From JBQTHP01 sp052389755 (GTDB lineage: Bacteria > Pseudomonadota > Gammaproteobacteria > Steroidobacterales > Steroidobacteraceae), in contig JBQTHP010000195.1 of NCBI GenBank assembly GCA_052389755.1, positions 1 to 44,458 on the forward strand: a stretch of 44,458 nt of DNA. Direction: 5' to 3'. The notes beneath the pieces were generated by a model, which saw only the letters and a program-made list of their open reading frames with translations, did no database searches and was not told where the DNA came from. Shown in pieces: positions 23,738 to 31,416 of this stretch. The position numbers and the translations under genes were made by a program. Position 1 is the first letter of the stretch. Every line of letters begins with the position of its first letter.

Positions 23738-25909
23738 TCAGTGCTCCTCTCGATACCCGTCACCCAACCCTCTCTCCCCAACGGGAGAGAGGGTGCCGGA
23801 GACGGCTGCAAGGCCGGGAGAGGGTGCCGGAGGCCGGTGAGGGGCCGCTTTCGTCGCAATGAGGCTGCCATCCTCGTGAGTTCGCATTGTCCAGCCGGTC
23901 AATACGAAGATGGTCGTCTCGCGTTCCTCGATGAGTACCGGCCCTTCGAGTTGCTGATCGGGGGCGAGCGCGGCGCGATTGTATACGGCGACCGCTCTGG
24001 ATCGACCTTGGAAATGGACGGTCCGCCGCGCTTTCGGCTCGGCCGGCCGGCGTGCGAGCGTCACGCTGACGTTGCGATGGGTGTCGGCCCCATGGGCAGC
24101 GGTGCGCCAACTGACCACCTCGACGTCCATGTCGTCGAGGCGAACACCGTAGAGAGCTTCATAGGCTGCATCGAAGCGGGATCTCAGCTCGTTCGCATCG
24201 TGTGCGAACCGCGGATCGCCGCCCAGCGGCACCGTGACTTCGGACTGTTGCCCGAAGTAGCGCATGTCGGCGGAGAAGTCATAGATGATCCCGTTCTCGG
24301 GAAGCCCCGCTTCCAGCAGAGCTCTCTTTCCCTCTGCCGTCATCTCCTGTATCAGGAGGCTCACCGCATCCCAATCGACGGCATTCAGGCGACACAATGC
24401 GCTGCGGGCAAGATCGAGCCTTGCCGGCGTAACGAGGGTCCCGACGGCGCTCAAGACGCTCGCCATCGGCGGGTAGATCACCGCCGAGCTGTCGAGCTGC
24501 TCGGCGACATAGCAGGCGTGTATGGGTCCGGCGCCGCCGAACGCGAGCAACGGCAGTCCGCGGTAATCGACACCGCGATCCGTCGCATGCGCCCTCGCGG
24601 CCGCGGCCATCGATTCACCGACCACGCTGAAGATCCCGAAGGCCGCATCCATCATCGGCACGCCAAGCTCCTTCGCGAGACGCTGGATGGCCGCTTCGGC
24701 CCGCGTGGCATCCAGCGGCATGTCGCCGCCCAGAAAATTGTCGGGATCCAGAATGCCGAGGACCACGTCGGCATCGGTAACACAAGGATCGTCGCCGCCG
24801 CGGCCGTAGCACGCAGGCCCTGGGTCGGCGCCGGCGCTATGAGGTCCCACCTTCAGCAGACCCAACTCATCGACCCGAGCGATTGATCCGCCGCCGGCGC
24901 CGATTTCGATCATGTCGATCGAGGGGACAGTGATCGGCATCCCGCTGCCGGGCTTGAAGCGGTAGCGGCGGTCGACTTCAAGTTCCCCCGCCACGAGCGG
25001 CTCGCCCTTCTGAATGAGGCAGGCTTTGGCGGTGGTACCTCCCATGTCGAAGGAAATGAGATTGTCGATCCCGTACTTCTTCGCGATGCGGCCTGCAGCC
25101 AACGCACCGGCAGCCGGGCCGGATTCGATCATCCGTACGGGATAGGCGCCGGCCATGCGTGCGCCGACGACACCGCCATTCGAAAGCATGATCAACGGGT
25201 CATGTTCGCAGCCTCGCTGTTTCAGCTTCTCGATCAACGCATGCAGGTACGGTCCGGAGATGGGCACGGCATAGGCGTTGATGGCGGTCGTGCTGGCGCG
25301 CAGGTACTCGCGCATCTGTGGCGCGACGTCGCTCGACAAGGAAACGAAGACATCGGGCGCAGCATCTGCCAGAACCTTCCGTACCGTTCGCTCGTTCTCG
25401 GAGTTGCGATAGCTGTTGAGGAGACAGACCGCGACCGACGCCACATCCCTGGCTTTGAGCTGCGATGCGATTTCCCGCACCTGTGCGGCGTCCACGGCGA
25501 CGCCGACCGTGCCGTCGGCGTAGGTTCGCTCGCGCAGGCCCCACGTAAAGCTCCTCGTGATCAGGGGCTCGGAATATTCGATCTGCGGATCGAACATGTC
25601 GTAGCGATGCTCGTCGCGAATATAGAGAACATCGCGAAAGCCTTCCGTCACGATCAGACCGGTCGGTGATCCTTTGCGCTCGATCAGGACGTTGGTGACC
25701 AGCGTCGTCGCATGGGCCACCACGTCATCGACATGCGCAAGCGTGATATCGGCGCGCCGCAGGACGAGATCCGTCGCACGAAAGAAGCCTTCCAGCAGAT
25801 CGTTCGGGGTCGTCAGAGTCTTGTCGGTCCAGCTGCGCCCATCGCTGCAGAGGAGAACGGCATCGGTGAACGTGCCGCCGATATCGATCGCAAGCGCGAA
25901 GCTGCTCAC
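23738..25909 (-). CDS. hyuA: Hydantoinase A / 5-oxoprolinase-type subunit
   Basis: A 723-residue protein with actin-like ATPase signatures: AIDIGGTFTDAVL at the N-terminus, SFDMGGTTAKACLI, and GAGGGSIARVD, then the Hydantoinase_A and C-terminal domains (RAHATDRGVDYRGLPLLAFGGAGPIHA). It phosphorylates the substrate carbonyl for HyuB. Start GTG 25909 overlaps the iclR stop (GTGA) and matches the family N-terminus; the frame is open further upstream but not protein-like. The final 30 or so residues are translated REP-like repeat and are not family sequence, so the ancestral stop was probably lost when the repeat arrived. Confidence 0.91.
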   Translation of the reverse strand: MSSFALAIDIGGTFTDAVLLCSDGRSWTDKTLTTPNDLLEGFFRATDLVLRRADITLAHVDDVVAHATTLVTNVLIERKGSPTGLIVTEGFRDVLYIRDEHRYDMFDPQIEYSEPLITRSFTWGLRERTYADGTVGVAVDAAQVREIASQLKARDVASVAVCLLNSYRNSENERTVRKVLADAAPDVFVSLSSDVAPQMREYLRASTTAINAYAVPISGPYLHALIEKLKQRGCEHDPLIMLSNGGVVGARMAGAYPVRMIESGPAAGALAAGRIAKKYGIDNLISFDMGGTTAKACLIQKGEPLVAGELEVDRRYRFKPGSGMPITVPSIDMIEIGAGGGSIARVDELGLLKVGPHSAGADPGPACYGRGGDDPCVTDADVVLGILDPDNFLGGDMPLDATRAEAAIQRLAKELGVPMMDAAFGIFSVVGESMAAAARAHATDRGVDYRGLPLLAFGGAGPIHACYVAEQLDSSAVIYPPMASVLSAVGTLVTPARLDLARSALCRLNAVDWDAVSLLIQEMTAEGKRALLEAGLPENGIIYDFSADMRYFGQQSEVTVPLGGDPRFAHDANELRSRFDAAYEALYGVRLDDMDVEVVSWRTAAHGADTHRNVSVTLARRPAEPKARRTVHFQGRSRAVAVYNRAALAPDQQLEGPVLIEERETTIFVLTGWTMRTHEDGSLIATKAAPHRPPAPSPGLAAVSGTLSPVGERGLGDGYREEH
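23767..23850. repeat. REP-like palindromic element inside the hyuA 3' end
   Basis: A perfect 12-bp stem ACCCTCTCTCCC/GGGAGAGAGGGT (23767-23794) is followed by degenerate copies of the same motif (GGGAGAGGGTGCCGG, then GGTGAGGGG). This resembles the dispersed palindromic repeats found between genes in many proteobacteria. Here it is read as the last 30 or so codons of hyuA. Confidence 0.7.
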
Positions 25910-26682
25910 GATGCGGCCGCCTCCCGGAAACCGAGTCTTCCAGAAGCGTCGCGAGCCGCATCCAGGACCGCGGTGACGAGTTCCGGCGCCGGCCGGCTTG
26001 CCACATGCTGGATCGAGCCCAGGATCCCGATCGTTCCGGCGAGCGCGCCGCTTCCATCGAATATCGGGGCAGCCAGTGCGTTTATCCCGCTCAGAATCTC
26101 CCCCGGTGCGACCGCCCAACCGCGCTTTCTCACTCTGGTAACTTCGCCTTTCAGACGATCGATGTCCGTTATCGTCGCGTCCGTCCATTTGCGCAGGGGC
26201 GCGCGCAGCAGCTTCTTCCAAAGCGTGGACGGTCCGAAGGCGAGCGCCACCTTGCCTTGAGCGGTGCAGTGGAAATCGAACAGGCTGCCCGGCCGGGACG
26301 AGATCTCCACCTTTGATCGATGTCTGAGGATGTCGACGACCCGGACACCCTCATCCTCGATCTGCCCGATCATGACGCTCTGGGCGACGCGCTCACGCAG
26401 CGCGGGCATGACACTGCGCGCCACGACCTGAAATTCAGTCTGGTCCGCGATCGCGCGGCCGATGTGGAAGAGTCTCAGCGTCAGGCAATATTTGTCGCCC
26501 AACGCCTCTTGCGTGACATACCCGAGGCTGACGAGGGTTCTCAGATGACGGTGAATGCGCGGTTTGGGCATGCCAATCGCGCTTGCGAGCTCGCTGAGGC
26601 CGACAGGCCTGTGAGCATGCGCAAGATGTTCGACGATGCTGAGCGTCGTGACGACCGAGTGGATGAGTCGCGTCTGGGACAT
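25906..26682 (-). CDS. IclR-family transcriptional regulator
   Basis: A 258-residue regulator. The N-terminal winged helix is LIHSVVTTLSIVEHLAHAHRPVGLSELASAIGMPKPRIHRHLRTLVSLGYV and the C-terminal IclR effector domain carries HCTAQGKVALAFGP and RGWAVAPGEILSGINALAAPIFDGSG. It probably responds to a pathway acid and controls its own operon and the divergent ligase genes. It stands between the cupin gene (26-base gap) and hyuA (4-base overlap) in a cupin-iclR-hyuA-hyuB transcript. Confidence 0.92.
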   Translation of the reverse strand: MSQTRLIHSVVTTLSIVEHLAHAHRPVGLSELASAIGMPKPRIHRHLRTLVSLGYVTQEALGDKYCLTLRLFHIGRAIADQTEFQVVARSVMPALRERVAQSVMIGQIEDEGVRVVDILRHRSKVEISSRPGSLFDFHCTAQGKVALAFGPSTLWKKLLRAPLRKWTDATITDIDRLKGEVTRVRKRGWAVAPGEILSGINALAAPIFDGSGALAGTIGILGSIQHVASRPAPELVTAVLDAARDASGRLGFREAAAS

Positions 26683-26708
26683 ACCGAATCCAGATCGTTT
26701 CGTACGCC

Positions 26709-27086
26709 CTAGGGTCGGGGCTTCACCTGTTGATACTCGACCAGGTGGCGATAGTCCTCGCGGATCGGGGAGAACACGTCGAGATTGAGCACTGGCTCAT
26801 CGCCGATCGGCTCTCCGTAGTGCTCAACATCCGGCGGAATCCGGATCACGCTGCCCGCTTGCGCCTCGATGACCTGGTCACCCACGACGAAGCGCATCTT
26901 CCCCTGAACGATGTAGGCGAGCTGCTCGAAGGGGTGACGGTGTGGGTTGGTTTGCATCCCCGGCTGCAGCCAGTTCATTACCAGCAGTACGTTGTCGCCG
27001 CTGAAGCCTGCTCGCGTGACGCCGGGGCGTACGACTTCTTTCGGCAGCGCATCCCACCGGTAATGCTCGACTTTCTTAGGGTACAT
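26709..27086 (-). CDS. Small cupin-domain protein
   Basis: A 125-residue single cupin barrel. Motif 1 has H49, H51 and E54 in NPHRHPFEQLAYIVQGKMRF, and motif 2 has H89 in IRIPPDVEHYGEP, giving a full 3-His/1-Glu type metal site. Such proteins can be isomerases, lyases, dioxygenases or sensors; the reaction is unknown. First gene of the minus-strand operon, starting 3 bases from the paired direct repeat at 27089. Confidence 0.87.
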   Translation of the reverse strand: MYPKKVEHYRWDALPKEVVRPGVTRAGFSGDNVLLVMNWLQPGMQTNPHRHPFEQLAYIVQGKMRFVVGDQVIEAQAGSVIRIPPDVEHYGEPIGDEPVLNLDVFSPIREDYRHLVEYQQVKPRP

Positions 27087-27088
27087 CG

Positions 27089-27128
27089 CGATGGTCCGTA
27101 TCGACAGAAGAAACGATGGTTCGTATGG
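27089..27128. promoter_or_regulatory. Paired 15-bp direct repeat, operator candidate
   Basis: Copies CGATGGTCCGTATCG (27089-27103) and CGATGGTTCGTATGG (27114-27128) match at 13 of 15 positions and start 25 bases apart. They lie in the divergent region between the cupin start and the CoA-ligase start. IclR, encoded in the same operon, is the natural candidate binder, by inference. Confidence 0.5.
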
Positions 27129-27195
27129 CGATATCCTGAGCGATCCAATACGATTGCGTCAAACGGACCCGGTCGCTGGCTGGAGTGCTGCCGGC

Positions 27196-28716
27196 ATGAA
27201 TATCGCCTCGCACATGGTTCGCGCTGGCCGCGCGTTCTCCGACCGACCGGCGGTTGCCAGAGGCGCATGCATACTGCATCGATACGGCGCGGCGGCGGAT
27301 CGGGTAAGTCGTCTCGCATTCGCCTTGCGCCGCCGTTGCGCCCTGCAGGAGGGAGATCGCGTTGCGCTCGTGCTCGGGAATTGCGTCGAGTACCTCGAAA
27401 TCCTGTATGCCTGCTGGCACGCAGGACTCGCCGCCGTGCCGATCAACACCAAACTCCATCCTGCAGAGCTTGCATACATCATCGGCGATTGCGATGCGCG
27501 ACTGTGTTTCACGACGAAGAATTCCGCTGACGGGCTCGGATCCCTGACAGGGGACAAGCTACGTTTCCTCGTTGCAGTCGACAGTGACGAGTACACGCGG
27601 ATGCACGCCGGCGAGCGGCTGCCGCTGGTCGATCGTGCGCCCGACGAACCGGCCTGGCTGTTCTACACCAGCGGCACCACCGGGCGGCCAAAAGGGGCGA
27701 TTCTGAGCCACCGCAATCTTCTTGCCATGAGCCTTTGCTACTTCGCCGACGTGGACCAGCAGGCGCCATGGCGGGCGATTCTTCATGCCGCGCCCATGAG
27801 CCACGGCTCGGGTCTCTACGGGCTCGCGCACGTGCTGCAGGGGAGCTGCCACGTCATCCCGGAATCCGGCGGGTTCGACGTCGCGGAGGTTTACTCGGCG
27901 ATCGGCGGCTGGCCGGATCTGGTGTTCTTCGCGGCGCCGACCATGATCAAGCGCCTGCTGGATCACCCACAGGAAGTACGAACGGACAACCTGAAAACCA
28001 TCATCTACGGCGGCGGTCCGATGTACCTCGAGGACCTCCTGGCCGGCATCGAACGCCTGGGGCCGAAATTCGCTCAGCTGTATGGCCAGGGTGAGTCGCC
28101 GATGACCATTACTGCACTGAGCTCCCGCGTGATTGCCGACAGGAACCATCCGCGCTGGCGCGAGCGACTCTCGTCGGTGGGCACTCCGCAGAGCGTCGTC
28201 GAGGTGCGCACGATCGATGAGGCGGGCGAGCCGTTGCCGGTGAGCGAGATCGGCGAAGTCGTCGTGCGCGGCGAAACCGTCATGCGCGGCTACTGGAACA
28301 ATCCGGCCGCGACTGCCGATACACTACGCGGCGGATGGCTTCATACCGGGGATCTGGGTTGCTTCGATGAGGAAGGGTTCCTCACGCTCAAGGATCGCTC
28401 CAAGGACGTGATCATCTCGGGCGGCAGCAACATCTATCCTCGCGAAGTCGAGGAAGTCCTCATCCAGCACGCCGATGTCGGCGAAGTATCGGTCGTCGGA
28501 CGCCCCGATCGCGAGTGGGGCGAGGTCGTCGTTGCATACGTCGTGTCGCGAGTCGCCGATCCGGATGGGGCAGCACTCGACAGTTTCTGTGCGGAGCGCA
28601 TCGCACGTTTCAAACGGCCCAGGCACTATCGGTTCGTCGAGGCGCTGCCGAAGAACAGCTACGGCAAGGTATTGAAGAAGGCGCTGCGGGAAATGGAACG
28701 CGCGCGTGGGCAGTAG
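27196..28716 (+). CDS. Acyl-CoA / aryl-CoA ligase (AMP-dependent synthetase)
   Basis: A 506-residue ANL-superfamily enzyme. P-loop FYTSGTTGRPKG begins at residue 156, then a YGQGESPMTI motif, the GWLHTGDLG hinge region with D386, LKDRSKDVIISGGSNIYPREVEE, and the catalytic lysine in PKNSYGKVLKK. It activates a carboxylic acid as acyl-AMP and then as CoA thioester. The substrate is unknown; relatives act on fatty and aromatic acids. ATG 27196 is chosen since family sequence starts at NIASHMVRAG; the frame upstream to 27091 is not conserved-looking. It overlaps the MFS gene by 11 bases. Confidence 0.92.
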   Translation: MNIASHMVRAGRAFSDRPAVARGACILHRYGAAADRVSRLAFALRRRCALQEGDRVALVLGNCVEYLEILYACWHAGLAAVPINTKLHPAELAYIIGDCDARLCFTTKNSADGLGSLTGDKLRFLVAVDSDEYTRMHAGERLPLVDRAPDEPAWLFYTSGTTGRPKGAILSHRNLLAMSLCYFADVDQQAPWRAILHAAPMSHGSGLYGLAHVLQGSCHVIPESGGFDVAEVYSAIGGWPDLVFFAAPTMIKRLLDHPQEVRTDNLKTIIYGGGPMYLEDLLAGIERLGPKFAQLYGQGESPMTITALSSRVIADRNHPRWRERLSSVGTPQSVVEVRTIDEAGEPLPVSEIGEVVVRGETVMRGYWNNPAATADTLRGGWLHTGDLGCFDEEGFLTLKDRSKDVIISGGSNIYPREVEEVLIQHADVGEVSVVGRPDREWGEVVVAYVVSRVADPDGAALDSFCAERIARFKRPRHYRFVEALPKNSYGKVLKKALREMERARGQ

Positions 28717-29983
28717 CGCGCGGGATCTCGCTGCGGCCGTTGACGCGCCCGCGGCGCGATGGGCGCTGTTCACAGTCATCAGCGCGATCTTCTTTCTGAT
28801 ATGCGGGGCGACGTTCAGCTCGCTCGGCATCATCCTGCCGTTCATGATCGAGGAGTTGTCCTGGACCTGGTCGCAGGCGGGGACCGGCTTTTCGCTTTTC
28901 GCACTGACCGTGGGTCTCGCAAGTACCGTACCGGCGTGGACCCTGCGACGCTTCGGTATCAAGGCGACCTACGGGATCGGCGGCGCGGTCATGGTCGGCG
29001 GATTCAGCCTGCTTGCCCTGACGAACGGCTTCCATCAGTACCTTCTGGCGGCTGCGCTGCTGGGTCTTGGCTTCGCCTCGTGCGCCACGGTCCCGGCAGT
29101 GCATCTGCTCAACGGCTGGATGCCTGAAAAGCGATCTGCGGCCATCGGCGCGTTCATGACGATCGGAGGGCTCGGCGCCGTCGCCGGACCGCTCGTCGCG
29201 AACCGCGCCGTCGCCGCGACCGACTCATGGCGATTCTATTGGTGGGCAGCGGCAGTATCGCTGCTCGCGCTGACGGCGCTCGCGCTCGTGTTCGTGAAGA
29301 GCCCGCCGAATGAATCGCGTGCCCTGGACGAAGGCGCCGCACGCCGAACGGAACAAAGCTCCCAGCGCGTTTACAGGGCCAGCTCCGATTGGCGTTTCCG
29401 GGATGCGATTCGTACGCCCCAGTACTGGGCGATCGCGACGGCGATGACGGCGACGCTGTTGTGCGTGCTGACGGCGAACAGTTGGGCAGTCACACACCTG
29501 GGCACGCTCGGCGTTTCTGCGGCGCTCGCCGCCGGCATGTTGAGCGCAGGCGGCGCAGTCAGTGCACTCTCGCGCGCACTCGGCGGCGCACTTGCCACGC
29601 GCATCGACCCGAAATGGCTACTCGTGGCAGCGCTGGCGGGCGAGGCGAGCGGCATGGCAGCCTTGTCGGTCGCCGACAATTGGATCGCCCTCTTCACGTT
29701 CGCCACAGCCGAAGGTTTCGGGTTCGGCATGTGCTTCTTCGCGACCGCAATACTGCTGGTGAATTATTTCGGGCCGTCAGACAACCCCGAGATTTTCGGC
29801 ACGTTCAATCTCATCACCACGGCCGCGATGATCGGTCCGGCGCTCGGGGGTTTCATCGCGGATAAGTTCGGCGGCTTTGCCGGATTGTTTCAGGCCTATG
29901 CGGTGGCTCTGCTGGCCGTCGTCGCCGTCACGGCAATGATGCGGCCACCCGGCGATCGCCCAGATAGGCACTCGACAGACTGA
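28706..29983 (+). CDS. MFS transporter
   Basis: A 425-residue protein with 12 hydrophobic segments and a long charged loop in the middle (about residues 195-230). The N-terminal half carries SSLGIILPFMIEELSWTWSQAGTGFSLF, and GFASCATVPAVHLLNGWMPEKRSAAIGAFMTIGGLG, resembling oxalate/formate- and monocarboxylate-type MFS carriers. GTG 28706 lies inside the ligase 3' end, so they are coupled. Likely imports the acid that the ligase activates, by context. Confidence 0.88.
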   Translation: MGSSARDLAAAVDAPAARWALFTVISAIFFLICGATFSSLGIILPFMIEELSWTWSQAGTGFSLFALTVGLASTVPAWTLRRFGIKATYGIGGAVMVGGFSLLALTNGFHQYLLAAALLGLGFASCATVPAVHLLNGWMPEKRSAAIGAFMTIGGLGAVAGPLVANRAVAATDSWRFYWWAAAVSLLALTALALVFVKSPPNESRALDEGAARRTEQSSQRVYRASSDWRFRDAIRTPQYWAIATAMTATLLCVLTANSWAVTHLGTLGVSAALAAGMLSAGGAVSALSRALGGALATRIDPKWLLVAALAGEASGMAALSVADNWIALFTFATAEGFGFGMCFFATAILLVNYFGPSDNPEIFGTFNLITTAAMIGPALGGFIADKFGGFAGLFQAYAVALLAVVAVTAMMRPPGDRPDRHSTD

Positions 29984-30005
29984 GCGACTTGTAGTCGAGT
30001 TTTAT
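29971..30005. terminator. Weak terminator-like hairpin between convergent genes
   Basis: CTCGAC (29971-29976) pairs with GTCGAG (29994-29999), or alternatively CGACT with AGTCG, followed by a TTTTAT run on the plus strand. It falls in the 21-base gap between the MFS stop and the Rieske gene stop. Confidence 0.3.
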
Positions 30006-31201
30006 CAGCCACGCACGTGTCCTTCTCCACGCATGCTCTCCCAGCAGGATTTGTAGCGTGGCACCAGCCAGCTGTTGAATTGCTTCTGCGCGCCCTCCTG
30101 CCAGGAATAGCGACTGCGGGTCGCGAACCGGGAACGCAATCCGATCTGTACCAGCTCGTCGACATGCTGATCCTGCGCCATGATCTTGCCGGCGGCATTC
30201 ATGATCATGGCGATGCGGTGTTCGAACCCCGGATCGTTCCTCGCGCCTGGCGCGACCAGTTCCCCTACGTCCATTGCGTGCCTCTCGGCGCCGTCTGCAC
30301 GGACGATCAGGTAGATCACCATGTCGCTGGTCAGCACGAGCGACAGCGTCGGCGGAATATTGGCGAAGATCATTCGCTGCCGATCCTCGTCGGTCAGCTT
30401 CGGGAATACCGGCAAGACGGCCTTCTGCGTCGCATTGAAACTCGCATCCCGATGCAGTGTGCCGTTGTGACGCAGATAGCCGGCAGTATCGGCCGGCATG
30501 TCCGGGAAGGATGAAAGATTGCTCGGCACGAAATCATGCAAGGGGCCGTGATGAAGCCGGTTCGCGTGGTAGCCGTCGTTGTTGTTCTCGAACATCACTT
30601 TCCAGTTCCACGGAAACTTCAGCGTCTGCACATCGCCGACGTCTTCGGCAGCGGCGAGGTCATAGCGTTCGATCGCTTCCTCCACTGCCCTCAGTCGAGG
30701 TTCAAGAGGCGCCGCCTCGCGGTCGAAAATCACGAAGATGAACCCGAGCCAGACCTCGACCGCAAGCGAGGGCAGCCTGATCTTGGACTTGTCGAAGTTC
30801 CGCGTCCTCCCCATCGCCGGCGCGTTGGCGAGGCACCCGTCCAGCGAATAGGTCCAGTGATGGTAGGGACACACGAAGCCGCGTGCGTTGCCGCTGCCTT
30901 CGGCGACGAGCATCGCGCGGTGCTGACAAACGGCCGACATCGCCCGCAATCCCCCCTCGAGGTCGCGGCAGACGATAAGCGGTTCGTCGATGATCGAGGT
31001 CGTGAAGTAGTCACCTGGGTTTCGCAGCCAGGACTCCCGGCCGACACACAGCCATTCGTGATTGAAGACAGCTTCCTTCTCGAACTCGTAGAACCGCTCG
31101 TCGGTGTAGCACAACGGCGGTAACGACTCGGCGTCCTCGATCGGCAGGTCGGAACTGTCGAGGCCGGCAAAAAATCCATCGTTCAGGAAAGATGATTGCA
31201 T
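30005..31201 (-). CDS. Rieske non-haem iron oxygenase, alpha subunit
   Basis: A 398-residue ring-hydroxylating oxygenase subunit. The Rieske [2Fe-2S] site has C92-x-H94 in VCQHRAM and C111-x2-H114 in CPYHHW. The catalytic iron site has D209, H212 and H217 in ENNNDGYHANRLHH, with D344 as probable third ligand. Members hydroxylate aromatic rings or remove N- or O-methyl groups. No ferredoxin, reductase or beta subunit lies nearby, so electrons must come from elsewhere. It is divergent from the TonB receptor gene. Single-subunit (alpha3) architecture is likely. Confidence 0.92.
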   Translation of the reverse strand: MQSSFLNDGFFAGLDSSDLPIEDAESLPPLCYTDERFYEFEKEAVFNHEWLCVGRESWLRNPGDYFTTSIIDEPLIVCRDLEGGLRAMSAVCQHRAMLVAEGSGNARGFVCPYHHWTYSLDGCLANAPAMGRTRNFDKSKIRLPSLAVEVWLGFIFVIFDREAAPLEPRLRAVEEAIERYDLAAAEDVGDVQTLKFPWNWKVMFENNNDGYHANRLHHGPLHDFVPSNLSSFPDMPADTAGYLRHNGTLHRDASFNATQKAVLPVFPKLTDEDRQRMIFANIPPTLSLVLTSDMVIYLIVRADGAERHAMDVGELVAPGARNDPGFEHRIAMIMNAAGKIMAQDQHVDELVQIGLRSRFATRSRYSWQEGAQKQFNSWLVPRYKSCWESMRGEGHVRG

Positions 31202-31356
31202 TGCGGTTCCGACTGGGTTGATCCTGCCGATTCAGGCTAATGGTAGCCGCGGCCACTCGCGGCGTGCTTGTCCGGACGCGCATCAAGACTTGGTCGCCTT
31301 TGTCAAACGATAGGGCGCGTTCGTGCAAGCGGACCGAGCGGCTTTTTCACGAAGAT

Positions 31357-31372
31357 TACGAGAGTTATCGTA
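31357..31372. promoter_or_regulatory. Palindrome in the Rieske/TonB-receptor divergent region
   Basis: TACGA-GAGTTA-TCGTA, 45-60 bases upstream of the receptor ATG, in the 215-base gap 31202-31416. The word AAACGAT occurs twice in the same gap (31305-31311 and 31381-31387). Operator role is inferred only from position. Confidence 0.35.
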
Positions 31373-31416
31373 GGCACAACAAACGATTGCGTTCGGATCT
31401 TTGGGGGAGCTAGCCA

